A stretch of 64,000 nt of DNA from CAVYOE01 sp963770155 (GCA_963770155.1 CAVYOE010000001.1:248001-312000), one strand, 5' to 3'. Shown: positions 10,277-20,216, counted from the first letter of the stretch. Numbers and translations: made by a program. The notes: generated from the letters alone by a model not told the origin.

Positions 10277-12172
10277 ATGAAAAAGAACATCCTGGTCAGC
10301 GTTGACCGGGGCGAAACGCGGGTCTCCGTGCTGGAAGCAAAGGGCACGCCCACGCGCCTCGCAAAGAGCAAGTCAGGTTCCGCCAAGACCGCAAAGCCGG
10401 GTGGCGGCGCCCAGAAGAACGGAAAAGATGATTGGAAGGCGGGCGAGCTCTACGTAGAGCGCAAAGGCCGCCGCTCGATCGTCGGCAACATCTACAAGGG
10501 AAGGGTCGACAACGTCCTCCCCGGGATGGAGGCGGCTTTCGTCGACATCGGCCTGGAACGAAACGGGTTCCTGCACGTCGACGAGATCGTCCTACCGGGC
10601 GGTGAGGCGGCGCCGAAGCGCGGCCGCGGCCGCGGCCGGCGCATCGACGAGTTGATCTCGTCCGGCCAGGACATAGTCGTGCAGGCGGTCAAGGACCCGC
10701 TGAAGACGAAGGGTGCGCGTCTCTCGATGCAGCTCTCGATCGCCGGGCGCTACCTCGTCTACATGCCCGACGGGGACGGAATCGGAGTCTCGAAGCGGCT
10801 GCCTGACGGCGAGCGCCAACGGCTGCGCAAGCTGATCGAGAACCTCGACTACGGCGCAGGCGGGGTGATTGTTCGCACGGCCGCCCACGGCGCCAAGAAG
10901 GCCGACTTCGACCGCGAGATCGGTTACCTGCACAAGCTGGCGCAGGTGGTCGAGCGCCGCGCCAAGGACGCCGACAGCGGCTCGATGGTCTTCCAGGAGG
11001 CCGACCTCTCGATCCGCGTTCTCCGCGATGTCCTCGCAAGCGAATTCGAGTCGGCGATCCTCGACGACGAGAAGCAGTACGAGCGGGTCACCGGCTTCCT
11101 GCAGCGGACCGCGCCGGAGCTGGTCGCCAGCGTCGAGCTCTACAAGGGCAAGACGCCCCTGTTCGAGAAATGGAAGATCGAGGAGGAGTTTGCCTCCACG
11201 CTCGACCGCCGGGTCGATCTGCCCTCGGGCGGCTACCTGATGATCGACTACGCCGAGGCGCTGACCGTGATCGACATCAACACGGGCAGCTTCACCGGCC
11301 GCGGCAAGGGCCGGCTCGAGGACACGATCACCCGGGTCAACGTCGAGGCGGCCGAGGAGGTCGTGCGGCAGCTGCGGATGCGTGACATCGGCGGCATCAT
11401 CGTCATCGACTTCATCGATATGGCGCGGTCGAAGAACCGCGACCAGGTCCTGAAGACGCTGCGCAAGGCGCTCGACGAGGACCGGACCAAGAGCTACGTG
11501 GTCGAGGTCTCACCCCTGGGGCTTGTGGAGATGACCCGCCAGAACGTCACCGACGGCGTCCGCGAGATCCTCACCAAGCGCTGCCCGACATGCGACGGCG
11601 AGGGCGTGGTCCGCTCCGAGGAAACGGTCGCGATCGACATCATCCGCCGTCTGCGCGAGCTGGTCGCCGAGCAGCCCGAGCCCGAGGCGTTCCTGATCCG
11701 CGTGAACCCCAAGGTTGCGGCGGAGCTCCTCGATCCCGAGCACGGGCTTCCCGAGCTCGAGGAGGAGAGCGGCAAGCGCTTCCATTTCGAGGGAGGCGCG
11801 GCGCTGCCTCTGGGGACCTTCGAGGTCGCGGACACCGGCACCCGGACCGAAATCGAGGAACAGGCACTGCCGTTCCAGGTCGGCAACGAGGTCCTGGTCA
11901 AGATCGAGGAACCGCACATGTACAACGAAGCGGACGGCATTGCGCGGGTGGACTCGTACATCGTCAGCATCGCCGGTGGTGGTGCCTTCATCGGCGAGCA
12001 GAAGATGGTGCGAATCGAGGAGGTCGAACGTTCCTCGGCGACGGCTGTGCTGCTCGATGCGGCCCAGGAAGGCGATCCGGGGCCCGGCGAGGGCGAGGGG
12101 CTAGAATCTCCCGATTCTGAGAGGCGCGGGGGCCGGCGATGGCGACTGCCGGTCGGCTCGCGCAAGGACTAG
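10277..12172 (+). CDS. rng: Ribonuclease E/G family endoribonuclease
   Basis: Single-strand-specific RNA endonuclease for rRNA processing and mRNA decay. 631 residues. A short basic N-terminal part precedes an S1-type RNA-binding region (GNIYKGRVDNVLPGMEAAFVD) that carries an Arg/Lys/Gly-rich insert (PKRGRGRGRR). The catalytic domain has the metal-binding Asp pair in TVIDINTGSF (about 331) and IIVIDFIDM (about 377), and the zinc-link CPTCDGEG (about 435). The C-terminal tail is acidic then basic and low in complexity. ATG at 10277 has GGAG 6-10 nt upstream and follows rodA by 12 nt. It leads into rplU-rpmA, the usual actinobacterial order. Confidence 0.95.
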   Translation: MKKNILVSVDRGETRVSVLEAKGTPTRLAKSKSGSAKTAKPGGGAQKNGKDDWKAGELYVERKGRRSIVGNIYKGRVDNVLPGMEAAFVDIGLERNGFLHVDEIVLPGGEAAPKRGRGRGRRIDELISSGQDIVVQAVKDPLKTKGARLSMQLSIAGRYLVYMPDGDGIGVSKRLPDGERQRLRKLIENLDYGAGGVIVRTAAHGAKKADFDREIGYLHKLAQVVERRAKDADSGSMVFQEADLSIRVLRDVLASEFESAILDDEKQYERVTGFLQRTAPELVASVELYKGKTPLFEKWKIEEEFASTLDRRVDLPSGGYLMIDYAEALTVIDINTGSFTGRGKGRLEDTITRVNVEAAEEVVRQLRMRDIGGIIVIDFIDMARSKNRDQVLKTLRKALDEDRTKSYVVEVSPLGLVEMTRQNVTDGVREILTKRCPTCDGEGVVRSEETVAIDIIRRLRELVAEQPEPEAFLIRVNPKVAAELLDPEHGLPELEEESGKRFHFEGGAALPLGTFEVADTGTRTEIEEQALPFQVGNEVLVKIEEPHMYNEADGIARVDSYIVSIAGGGAFIGEQKMVRIEEVERSSATAVLLDAAQEGDPGPGEGEGLESPDSERRGGRRWRLPVGSRKD

Positions 12173-12209
12173 AGACCTATACCCAACGGCACTGATCCAG
12201 GACGCTCAC

Positions 12210-12587
12210 ATGTACGCAGTGGTTGAAAGCGGCGGCAAGCAGTACCGGGTCGAGAAGGGCGACGCGCTCTTCGTCGACCGCCTCTCCGCGAAGGAGGGCG
12301 ACACCGTGCCCCTGCGCGCGGTCGCATTCAGCGACAAGGAGATGGTGATCGACCCCGGGGAGCTGGAAAAGGTCAAGGTGGAGGCGAAGGTCGCGGAGCA
12401 CGTGCGCGGCAAGAAGCTGCAGGTGTTCAAGTACAAGGCAAAGAAGGGCTACCGCCGCCGCGCCGGGCACCGCTCGGAGCTGACCAGGCTCGAGGTCACC
12501 GATCTGAAGATGCTGTCGCGAAAGCCGGCGGCGAAGAAGCCCGCCGAGGGAAAGCCGGCTGCTAAAAAGGACGACGATGGCTCATAA
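12210..12587 (+). CDS. rplU: 50S ribosomal protein L21
   Basis: Binds 23S rRNA in the large subunit. 125 residues. Family start MYAVVESGGKQYRVEKGD and the conserved FKYKAKKGYRRRAGHRS segment (about 81-97) are seen. A Lys/Ala-rich tail of about 20 residues (KPAAKKPAEGKPAAKKDDD) extends past the usual 100-105-residue core, as in many actinobacteria. The stop overlaps rpmA by 11 nt. Confidence 0.97.
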   Translation: MYAVVESGGKQYRVEKGDALFVDRLSAKEGDTVPLRAVAFSDKEMVIDPGELEKVKVEAKVAEHVRGKKLQVFKYKAKKGYRRRAGHRSELTRLEVTDLKMLSRKPAAKKPAEGKPAAKKDDDGS

Positions 12588-12828
12588 GAAAGGACTTGGA
12601 TCCAGCCGCAACGGCCGGGACTCGAACCCGAAGTTTCTGGGCGTCAAGGTCTTCGGCGGCCAGAAGGTGAATGGTGGCGAGATCATCGTGCGCCAGCGCG
12701 GCACTCGCTTCCGCCCCGGGAACGGGGTCGGCCTCGGCCGCGACCACACCATCTTCGCCACGCGAGCCGGCGTGGTCGAGTTCAAGCCAGGGCGCAGGGG
12801 CAGGGTTGTCTCGGTCGTCGAGAGCTAG
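12577..12828 (+). CDS. rpmA: 50S ribosomal protein L27
   Basis: Large-subunit protein whose N-terminal tail reaches the peptidyl-transferase centre. 83 residues: MAHKKGLGSSRNGRDSNPK, then LGVKVFGGQ and RQRGTRFRPGNGVGLGRDHT, all hallmark segments. It starts directly with AHKKG, so no N-terminal cleavage extension of the Firmicutes type is present. Coupled to rplU by overlap. Confidence 0.98.
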   Translation: MAHKKGLGSSRNGRDSNPKFLGVKVFGGQKVNGGEIIVRQRGTRFRPGNGVGLGRDHTIFATRAGVVEFKPGRRGRVVSVVES

Positions 12829-14245
12829 GGCCGCCCTCCTCGCGCTTGTCCTGCCGGCGATGCTGGCCGGGCCGGCCGACGCTGCACTATTGGCGGAGCC
12901 GGCCACCACCGGGACTCAGCCATGCACCTTCACCGGCGCGGGCCCCGCGACTCTGGACACGAACTCGGGGCAGTTCTCGAGTAGCAGCGGGACCTTTTTC
13001 CTCCCCGGATTCACTCATCAGGATCCCGGCGGTTTGCCGCCCCGCTCCGTCGCACAGTGCACGACGATCGACATCCCGGCAGGTCTGTCGATCAAGGTCA
13101 GCGGCCAGCGCACCCTTGATCTGCGCGCCACCGGCCCCGTGACCATCGGTGGTGTGCTGGATCTCTCCGCAGCGGGGGGGACCCCTGGACCCGGAGGCGC
13201 GGCAGGCGGCGCAGCCGGAGGCAACGGCTCGGGTATCGGCGGTTTCGGCGGAGGGCAGGTGGGCCCCCCGGGTTCGGGGGGCATGGGCGGCAGTTCTTAC
13301 GCCGGGAGCGAGTACGGGAACTTTGGTGTCGTGGGCCAGTCAGGCGACTCGGCGCCGGTGGTTGACGGCGGGGGTGGCGGCGGGGGAGCAGGTTCGGGTG
13401 GACCGCTGAGCCCCGGGGCTGGCGGCGCCGGCGGCGGTCCCTCTGCTGCACCCGCGCATGCCGGCGGAGCCGGAGGTGCTGGCGGCGGGGGATTGCGGAT
13501 TGTGAGCTCGACTTCTATTTCGATTGGCGTCGCGGGGTTGGTTTTAACCACGGGCGGAAAGCCGAACGTGCCGGCAGATACCAGTCCCCATGGCGGCGCC
13601 GGTGGTGGCGGTTCCGGTGGAGGTATCGCATTGAGGGCACCAGAGATCGTCAACGCAGGTGCCGTTTCCACTCTGGGCGGTGATGGGGACCTCCCTCTGG
13701 GAATCCCGCAGCCGACGCCGGGCACATACGCACGGGGCGGTGATGGCGCCCCGGGTGTGATCCGGCTCGAGTACAACACGCTCAGCGTCACCGGGAGCTG
13801 GTCCGGGGCCGGACTACCGTTCGACTATCCGGCGGTTGCTCCGACACCGTTGACCTCATCGCCGATCGCCGACAAGGTCACCGTCAGCATCGGTGGCACC
13901 GGTCTCGGAGCCGTGACTTCGAGTCCCGCCGGAATCAACTGTGGCGCCGATTGCACCGAGTACTACGACCCGGGCACCGTCGTCACCCTGACCGCGACCA
14001 ATGTCGGCGACGGCGTCTTCAACGGGTGGAGCGGTGCCTGCGCCGGTCAGGGCCAGGTCTGCACCTTGGCTAGCGGAATTGATCGCCAGACGACCGCCAT
14101 CTTCGGGCTCAAGGCGCCGACCGGGGGCGGACAGCCCGGCCCAACCGAGAACCCGGCCTGCGCGACGCTGCGGAAGAAGCTGAAGAAGGCCAAGGGCGCG
14201 AAGCGCAAGAAGGTCCGCAAAAAGCTGCGCGCGCTCGGCTGCTGA
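12806..14245 (+). CDS. Secreted Gly-rich protein with InlB-type repeat and basic C-terminal tail
   Basis: A 479-residue predicted exported protein. TTG at 12806 (inside the end of rpmA, in another frame) gives a clean signal peptide: basic SRSSRARA, hydrophobic ALLALVLPAML, then AGPADA. The middle (about residues 120-330) is very rich in Gly with runs such as GGGGGGGAGSGG, resembling Gly-rich surface fibres. A Cys-containing beta domain (GTGLGAVTSSPAGINCGAD ... FNGWSGACAGQG, about 350-420) matches divergent InlB B-repeats. The protein ends in a strongly basic tail (LRKKLKKAKGAKRKKVRKK, then LRALGC) like the tails of two other secreted proteins here. No enzyme motif seen; a surface or matrix role is inferred. 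Confidence 0.75.
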   Translation: MSRSSRARAALLALVLPAMLAGPADAALLAEPATTGTQPCTFTGAGPATLDTNSGQFSSSSGTFFLPGFTHQDPGGLPPRSVAQCTTIDIPAGLSIKVSGQRTLDLRATGPVTIGGVLDLSAAGGTPGPGGAAGGAAGGNGSGIGGFGGGQVGPPGSGGMGGSSYAGSEYGNFGVVGQSGDSAPVVDGGGGGGGAGSGGPLSPGAGGAGGGPSAAPAHAGGAGGAGGGGLRIVSSTSISIGVAGLVLTTGGKPNVPADTSPHGGAGGGGSGGGIALRAPEIVNAGAVSTLGGDGDLPLGIPQPTPGTYARGGDGAPGVIRLEYNTLSVTGSWSGAGLPFDYPAVAPTPLTSSPIADKVTVSIGGTGLGAVTSSPAGINCGADCTEYYDPGTVVTLTATNVGDGVFNGWSGACAGQGQVCTLASGIDRQTTAIFGLKAPTGGGQPGPTENPACATLRKKLKKAKGAKRKKVRKKLRALGC

Positions 14246-14271
14246 GCCGGGGCTGAGCGGGTTGCCCGGCT
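14245..14271 (+). terminator. Possible hairpin terminator between the secreted protein and obgE
   Basis: Perfect 7-bp inverted repeat AGCCGGG/CCCGGCT (14245-14251 and 14265-14271) with a 13-nt loop and no T tract. It starts at the stop codon of the secreted protein, and its last base is the first base of the obgE TAACGT box, so it may end one transcript just before the next begins. Confidence 0.3.
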
Positions 14272-14276
14272 AACGT
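14271..14276 (+). promoter_or_regulatory. TAACGT -10 box, leaderless-type promoter of obgE
   Basis: TAACGT ends 6 nt before the obgE ATG (14283), the spacing expected if transcription begins at the start codon. No Shine-Dalgarno sequence is seen between the box and ATG. Confidence 0.55.
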
Positions 14277-14282
14277 CCGGGC

Positions 14283-15587
14283 ATGCTTCTCGATCGCGCC
14301 AAGATCCATGTCGAAGGGGGCCGCGGCGGCAACGGCGTGGTCAGCTTTCGCCGTGAGGCGCATGTGCCGCGTGGCGGGCCCGACGGCGGCGACGGCGGCC
14401 ACGGCGGCGACGTCGTCCTGCTCTGCGATGTGTCACGCAACGACCTCGGCGCACTCGGCCGTAGCCGCCACTTCCGCGCCGGCCGTGGCGAGCACGGCAA
14501 GGGCAAGCAGCGCCACGGCGGCAGGGGAGAGGACGTCATCCTGCGGGTACCGCCCGGCACGGTGGTCGAGACCCTGGACGGCGGCGAGGTCGAGTTGCTC
14601 ACCGGCGGGCAGCGAGTCGTCGTTGCCGCCGGCGGCAGTGGCGGCCACGGCAACAAGCGCTTTGCCAGCTCCACCCGCCAGGCCCCCCGGTTCGCGGAGA
14701 AGGGCCTCGAGGGGGAGTCGGGCACGATCGAGCTGCGCCTGAAGCTCCTTGCCGACGCCGGCTTGGTCGGACAGCCGAATGCGGGCAAGTCCTCGCTGCT
14801 GGCAGCGCTGACCCGCGCCAACCCGAAGGTGGCGGACTATCCGTTCACGACCACCGAGCCCGTGCTCGGCACGATCGAGACCGATGAGCGGCAGGTGGTC
14901 CTCGCCGACATCCCCGGGCTGATCGAGGGCGCGGCCGAGGGCGCCGGCCTCGGCCACGAGTTCCTGGCCCACGTCGAGCGCAACCGGCTGTTGCTGCACG
15001 TGGTCGACATCGCTCCCGATCACGGTGACCCGGCGACGGCTTACGAGGCCGTCCGCGCCGAGCTCTCCGGCTACGGCCATGGCCTCGAGGCCCTGCCGGA
15101 GCTGATCGTCCTCTCCAAGCGCGACCTGGTTCCCGACGAGGATGCCGAGCGGGCGGTCGCCGACTGGCGCGCGCGGCTCGGCGATGGGCCATGGAGCCGG
15201 GCGCTCGAGGTCGTGGCGCTCTCCTCGGCAACCGGCGCCGGCCTCGACCAGCTGCGAGGCAAGATCCTCGAGCTCCTGCCGGAGCAGACGGCTGCTGCCG
15301 TGTCGAGCCCCGCAGGTGAGTCGGAGTTCGAGGCCGAGCACCGGACCTACCGCCCCGGCGAGGACGAGGGCTTCGAGGTGGCGCCGGCCGGCAGGGGGGC
15401 GTTCCGCATTACCGGCCGCGGGATCGAGATGCTGGTCTCCCGGCACGACCTGACCAACCAGGAGGCGCTCGGCTACCTCGAGCAGCGGCTGCGGGAGATC
15501 GGGGTGATCGCGGCGCTCGAGCGGGCCGGGTTCGAGCCCGGGGACGAGGTCCAGGTGGGCGAGGTCGCGTTCGAGCTGCGGCCGTAG
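14283..15587 (+). CDS. obgE: GTPase Obg (CgtA), ribosome assembly and stress
   Basis: Essential GTPase acting in 50S maturation and stringent response. 434 residues in three domains: the Gly-rich Obg fold (about 1-158, with GGRGGNGVVSFRREAHVPRG), the G domain (P-loop GQPNAGKSS about 162, switch II DIPGLIEGA, SKRDL at the NKxD position, SSATG), and a C-terminal OCT domain (about 355-434). Intact. The order rplU-rpmA-obgE is typical, here interrupted by the secreted gene. Confidence 0.97.
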   Translation: MLLDRAKIHVEGGRGGNGVVSFRREAHVPRGGPDGGDGGHGGDVVLLCDVSRNDLGALGRSRHFRAGRGEHGKGKQRHGGRGEDVILRVPPGTVVETLDGGEVELLTGGQRVVVAAGGSGGHGNKRFASSTRQAPRFAEKGLEGESGTIELRLKLLADAGLVGQPNAGKSSLLAALTRANPKVADYPFTTTEPVLGTIETDERQVVLADIPGLIEGAAEGAGLGHEFLAHVERNRLLLHVVDIAPDHGDPATAYEAVRAELSGYGHGLEALPELIVLSKRDLVPDEDAERAVADWRARLGDGPWSRALEVVALSSATGAGLDQLRGKILELLPEQTAAAVSSPAGESEFEAEHRTYRPGEDEGFEVAPAGRGAFRITGRGIEMLVSRHDLTNQEALGYLEQRLREIGVIAALERAGFEPGDEVQVGEVAFELRP

Positions 15588-15624
15588 GGCGCCGGTACCT
15601 GTGGTGCCCCCGCTGATTACTGGG

Positions 15625-15630
15625 TACAGT
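15625..15630 (+). promoter_or_regulatory. TACAGT -10 box before the ceramidase-like gene
   Basis: TACAGT ends 8 nt before ATG 15639. The spacer contains AGGGGG, so a very short leader with a partial ribosome site is also possible. Confidence 0.5.
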
Positions 15631-15638
15631 CCAGGGGG

Positions 15639-18600
15639 ATGAGGAGGGCACTCGGGAGCTTTGCGGCAGCGGCGCTTGCGGTCGGGATCGCTGCAGTCAT
15701 GGCTGTGCCGTCGGCCCCTGCACAGGACGGCTCGGACCAGCTTCGGGTCGGCGTCGGCGTCGCCGACGCGTCGTGGCACGTCGGCGCCTCCGCGGGCCAG
15801 TACGCGGGCGACTGTCCGGCGCTCGAACCTCCCAGCGGCATCCCCTGCACTCCGGTCTCCCACGAGGACGGCACTTTCGACCCGACCGGCCACTCGACCC
15901 GGCGCAGTCCCTCCTACGGGATGCAGTCGCGCCTCTCGATCCGGGCGCTGGTGATCGAGGGCACGGATGGGACCCGGGCCGCGATCCTCAAGAACGACCA
16001 GTACATCCCCCAGGACCTGGTCTACCGGCGGGCCGCGCAGATTCTCGAGACCGAGTGCCCCTCGTGCGGCATCGGCGCCGAGAACCTGACGATGACCAGC
16101 ACCCACAACCATTCCTCGCCGATGTACTCCTCCACCTCCTGGGGGGTGTGGGCTTTCCAGGACGTGTTCGACATCCGCTTCTTCGAGTACCTCGCCCAGC
16201 AAATGGCGACGGCGGTGCAGGAGGCCGCGGGCGAGATGAAGCCGGTTCGCGTCGGCGCCGCTTCCTCCTACTACGACAAGTCTCACCGCCACTCGTTCGG
16301 GCCGGCGATCGCCGACGACGGCACGCCCGCCGGGTATCCGAACTCGGACACCGACCACGACCTGACCGTGATCCGCTTCGACGACGTCAGCGATCCGGGG
16401 AGCCCGAAGCCTCTCGCCAACCTCGTCAACTTCAGCCAGCACCCCGAGTTCCTCGAGGGCAATGACCTGATCTCCGCCGACTACGTCGGCTCGTTCGAGC
16501 GGATGATGGATCGAGAGACCGGCGCGGTCACCCTTTACACGCAGGGTGCGGTAGGGACCTCCGAACCGGAGCGGAGCACCTACCACTCGATCCACGAGCG
16601 GCTCGAGTTCACCCACCGCGATTACGCGCAGGCCGAGTTCGCCGCACGCCTGATGTCGAACACGGCCGAGGAGACCTGGGAGGACATCGGCCGGAGCAGT
16701 TTCGACCCCGGCGACAAGGCGATCCCGTTTTCGCAGTTCGGATCGGCTCCGGAGTTCGAGATGGCCGACCGCTGGTACCCGGGCCCGCTGACCCATCCCT
16801 ACCCCGCGGTCTCCAACTGTCGGACGGACCCGGCGCTGGCCGGTGACCCGAAGCTGCCGATCGTCGGCCTGCCCGACTGCGAGGACCTCGACGGCGCGCT
16901 CGGCAATGTCGGGCTGCCGGGGCCGGACGAGGTGGGGCTGCCGCAGGTCGACCCGGGGCTCTCCACCGACGACTTCCAGGCCGCCGGGATCCCGGTGCCT
17001 GAGAACTACGGCGCTCCCTCTTACACCGGGTTGCAGGAGGACATCGACGTCCACCTGCAGGCGATCAGGATCGGGGACTTGCTGCTGCCGATCTGCTCCT
17101 GCGAGCAGTGGTGGGACCAGAGTCGCAACATCGAGCTACGCACCGACAAGGTCGCCGGCAACGAGACGGCGCCGGGCAACCTCGGCTACGACTGGGGCGC
17201 CCAGTGCACGCCCGACGGGAACGGCACGTACACCCCTCAGGGGGACGGCACCGGCACCTGGCACTGTCCCAACCCCGGAAATCCCTCGGTGCAGCTGCCC
17301 TACACGCTCAGCGACCGGGCGGTGAAGCGGATGCGGGCCCAGGTCAACAACCCGGCGAACGGCTGGAACAACATCGAGAACGCGTTGTTCGCCGACTCCG
17401 AGCCGGTCGACGCGACCCAGATCAAGGGCAACTTCACCCACGACGACAGCGGCGCCAATGCCGCTCTGGGCTACGAGATGACCGTGCCGATCTCGATGGC
17501 CAACGATTACAACGGCTACATCGCCTCCTACCGCGAGTTCCAGCGCGGCGACCACTACCGCAAGGCGCTGACCGGGTGGGGCCCGCACTCGAGCGATTAC
17601 ATGTCGAGCCGCCTAGTGACGATCGGGCGCCAGTTCAAGCAGCCCGGCTACCTGCCGGCGGCCGACGAGGTGATCGAGGGCCTGTTCGCGCCCAAGACCC
17701 AGATCAGCCTGGCCGTGAACGAGGCGCGCGCGCTGGCACTCGGCACGGCGGCCGACGGCGTTGTGGCGGCCTACGAGGCGCTGCTCCCCGACGATGGCGG
17801 CTCGGCCGAGCCGGTGGCGCAGCCGCCGGACGTCGAGCGCTTTGGCGCGGCGCTCTTCACCTGGAACGGCGGCTCCAACTTCACCGACAACCCCGAGGTC
17901 ACGGTCGAACGCAAGGTCGGGGACGACTGGGAGCCGTATGCCGACCAGTCCGGCGAGATTCCGGTGACGCTCGAGTTCCCGCAGGTATCCGACATCGCCC
18001 CCTACCTGGCGGGAGACCAGCGCTGGCACTGGACTGCTCACTTCGAGGCATTCGTGGCCGGCGCTGAGGACCAGCCCTTCAACACCGGTGATCGCGCCCC
18101 GGCGACCCCGGCCGGGACCTACCGGTTCGGTGTCGACGGCGAGCGCCGCGAGGGCGGGGCGATCGTGCCCTACCACCTGACTTCCGAGGAGTTCGAGGTG
18201 GCGCCGTGGAAGGGGATCACGGTCGAGGACTTCAGGCTCGAGCCCGACAACCGGTTGAGCTTCCGCGTCGGTCCCCGCAACACCTACGACGCAATTCCCG
18301 GCCCGGCGGAGCTGAATGACGAGATCGGGCCGATCGACTATCCGGACAGCTACGACTCTCCGGCGCGCTTCATCCGCAATCAGCGGACCGCCTTCCGCGA
18401 TCCGGCCGCCCCGAACGACCCCGACCGGATCGAGTGGTTCTGCTTCACCTGCAGCTTGAGGCCATGGATCGACTTCGGGGATGCGCAGACGGCATCAGTG
18501 CAGATCACCCGTGCCGACAGCTGTGTCGAAGCGGCGACCGCGACCCGCGAGGGCAACCGGTGGTTCACCTCGCGTCCGCTCGCGCCTGGCGAGACCGCCC

Positions 18601-19038
18601 AGGTGCTCGCGGCGGTCGGTCACCGACCAGTTCGGAAACTTCAATGGCGAGGCCTCGCCGGCGCTCTCAGGCGGCACTGGACCGGCGCCCGGTCCGTGTC
18701 CTCCGGATCCCGGGCCCGGACCGGGGCCGGGCCCCGGCGGTGGCGGCGTCGGCGGGAGCGGCAACCCCGCCGGTCCCGGTGGCGCGCTGTCCAATAAGGC
18801 CAAGAAGCGCAAGAGCTGCCGCCGGCAGGCGGCGACGATCGTCGGCACAGTGGGCCCCGACCGGCTCCGGGGAACCGCGGGCCGTGACGTGATTGCCGGT
18901 CTTTCCGGCCGCGACCGGATCTCCGGCCTTGGCGGCCGCGACCTGATCTGCGGCAACGACGGCAGCGACGTCCTTCGCGGCGGCCGCGGGCGGGACCGCC
19001 TGCGCGGCGGCCGCGGCCTCGACCAGCTGCGCCCGTAG
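15639..19038 (+). CDS. Secreted ceramidase-like hydrolase with calcium-binding-type C-terminal repeats, one frameshift
   Basis: About 1132 residues after removing one extra base near 18618. A signal peptide (MRRALGSFAAAALAVGIAAV ... APAQ) precedes a domain resembling the N-terminal domain of neutral/alkaline non-lysosomal ceramidases: GVGVADASWHVG, STHNHSSP (about 151) and NFSQHPEF (about 264) match the metal-His motifs THxH and NFxxHP. The usual GDxSPN serine motif is replaced by GAVGTSEPE, so the substrate may not be ceramide. Past the shift come a Pro/Gly linker, a basic SNKAKKRKSCRRQ segment and Gly-Asp repeats (GTAGRDVIAGLSGRDRI, GNDGSDVLRGGRGRD) of the RTX/hemolysin calcium-binding type. 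Family assignment moderate; secretion clear. Confidence 0.75.
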
Positions 19039-19044
19039 GCGTCA

Positions 19045-19061
19045 GCCGGTCCGCAACCGGC
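19045..19061 (+). terminator. Hairpin downstream of the ceramidase-like gene
   Basis: GCCGGT-CCGCA-ACCGGC forms a perfect 6-bp stem with a 5-nt loop just after the stop codon at 19038; no T tract follows. Possible terminator or mRNA 3' end. Confidence 0.3.
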
Positions 19062-19098
19062 GGCAACCGGCGACCCAGAGGGGCGAGAGCGCCGCTCC

Positions 19099-19104
19099 TA
19101 CACT
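19099..19104 (+). promoter_or_regulatory. TACACT -10 box, leaderless-type promoter of proB
   Basis: TACACT ends 7 nt before ATG 19112 with no ribosome-binding site between. Confidence 0.6.
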
Positions 19105-19111
19105 TGGCCGC

Positions 19112-20209
19112 ATGACAGTCGTGGTCAAACTCGGCTCCTCGATCGTCGCCGACGACGAGGGCAAGCTGCGCGAGGACGTGCTCGATCTGGTCAGCGACCA
19201 GGTCGCGGCATTGCACGGCGGCGAAGGGAAGGGAGAGAACGTCGTGCTGGTCACCTCGGGCGCGATTGCGCGCGGCATGCGCCTGATGGAGCTGCCGGTT
19301 CGGCCCCGGGCGATCGACGAGCTGCAGGCGGCCTCGGCAGTCGGCCAGGGCAGCCTCTTCCGCGCCTACGAGGAACGGCTGGGACGCAGCGCGATCCACG
19401 CTGCCCAGGTGCTTCTGACCGGCTTTGATCTCGCGACCCGGATGCACTACCTGAACGCGCGTGGGACGCTCATCAGGCTGCTCGAATGGCGGGCAGTTCC
19501 GGTCGTCAACGAAAACGACACCACCGCCACCGACGAGATCACCTTCGGCGACAACGACTTCCTTGCTGCCCAGGTCGCGATCATGCTCGAGGCCCGGCTG
19601 CTTGTCCTGCTCACCGACATCGACGGCCTGCACACGGCGGATCCGCGGCGCGACCAGGGAGCTGAGCTGATCGCGGAGGTCGAGGAGCACTCACAACTCG
19701 AGCAGTACGAGATCGGGGAGCACACCTCTCCGTTCGGGCTCGGGGGGATGCGGAGCAAGGTTGCCGCGGCCGAGATGGCCGGCGCCGCCGGCATCCCCGC
19801 GGTGATCTGCAACGGAACGGAGGCCGGGACGCTGAGCGCTGCCGCGGCCGGCGAGGCCGTGGGGACTCGGTTCGCGCCGCACCGGGAGAAGTCCTCGAGC
19901 TTCAAGCTGTGGTTGCGGTATGCGAAGCCGAGCCACGGCTCGGTCCGGATCGACGAGGGGGCTGCGAAGGTGCTGCGTGAGCGCGGCTCCAGCCTGCTGC
20001 CGGTCGGAGTGACCGAGGTTGACGGCAGCTTCGAGGCCGGTGACGCGGTCGAAGTCACTTGCAACGGCAGCCTGATCGGCAAGGGGATCGTGAATTACTC
20101 GGCCGAGGAGCTGCGCCGGATCAAGGGGATGCGGACCGAGCAGGTGCGCGAGCTCCTTCCACACGCCTCCGAGGAGGCGGTCCACCGTGACTACTTCGTA
20201 CTCACATAA
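19112..20209 (+). CDS. proB: Glutamate 5-kinase
   Basis: First step of proline synthesis: glutamate + ATP to glutamyl 5-phosphate. 365 residues. Amino-acid-kinase domain with VVVKLGSSIV (about 3-12), VLVTSGAIARG, VVNENDTTATDEI and LLTDIDGLHTADPR, then a C-terminal PUA domain (about 285-365, with GVTEVDGSFEAGDAV). Full length for the PUA-containing form. Followed by proA 20 nt downstream; the pair channels the unstable glutamyl phosphate. Confidence 0.97.
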   Translation: MTVVVKLGSSIVADDEGKLREDVLDLVSDQVAALHGGEGKGENVVLVTSGAIARGMRLMELPVRPRAIDELQAASAVGQGSLFRAYEERLGRSAIHAAQVLLTGFDLATRMHYLNARGTLIRLLEWRAVPVVNENDTTATDEITFGDNDFLAAQVAIMLEARLLVLLTDIDGLHTADPRRDQGAELIAEVEEHSQLEQYEIGEHTSPFGLGGMRSKVAAAEMAGAAGIPAVICNGTEAGTLSAAAAGEAVGTRFAPHREKSSSFKLWLRYAKPSHGSVRIDEGAAKVLRERGSSLLPVGVTEVDGSFEAGDAVEVTCNGSLIGKGIVNYSAEELRRIKGMRTEQVRELLPHASEEAVHRDYFVLT

Positions 20210-20216
20210 CGCCCCG

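Noticed and set aside
12900..13700. Collagen-like or CRISPR-like repeats in the Gly-rich gene
   Set aside because: Gly runs are irregular with no fixed GXY register, and there are no spaced identical DNA repeats.
14433..17054. 873-codon open frame on the minus strand
   Set aside because: It lies antisense to obgE and the ceramidase-like gene, both with clear family motifs. Long stop-free antisense frames are expected at this GC content, and the translation shows no domain.
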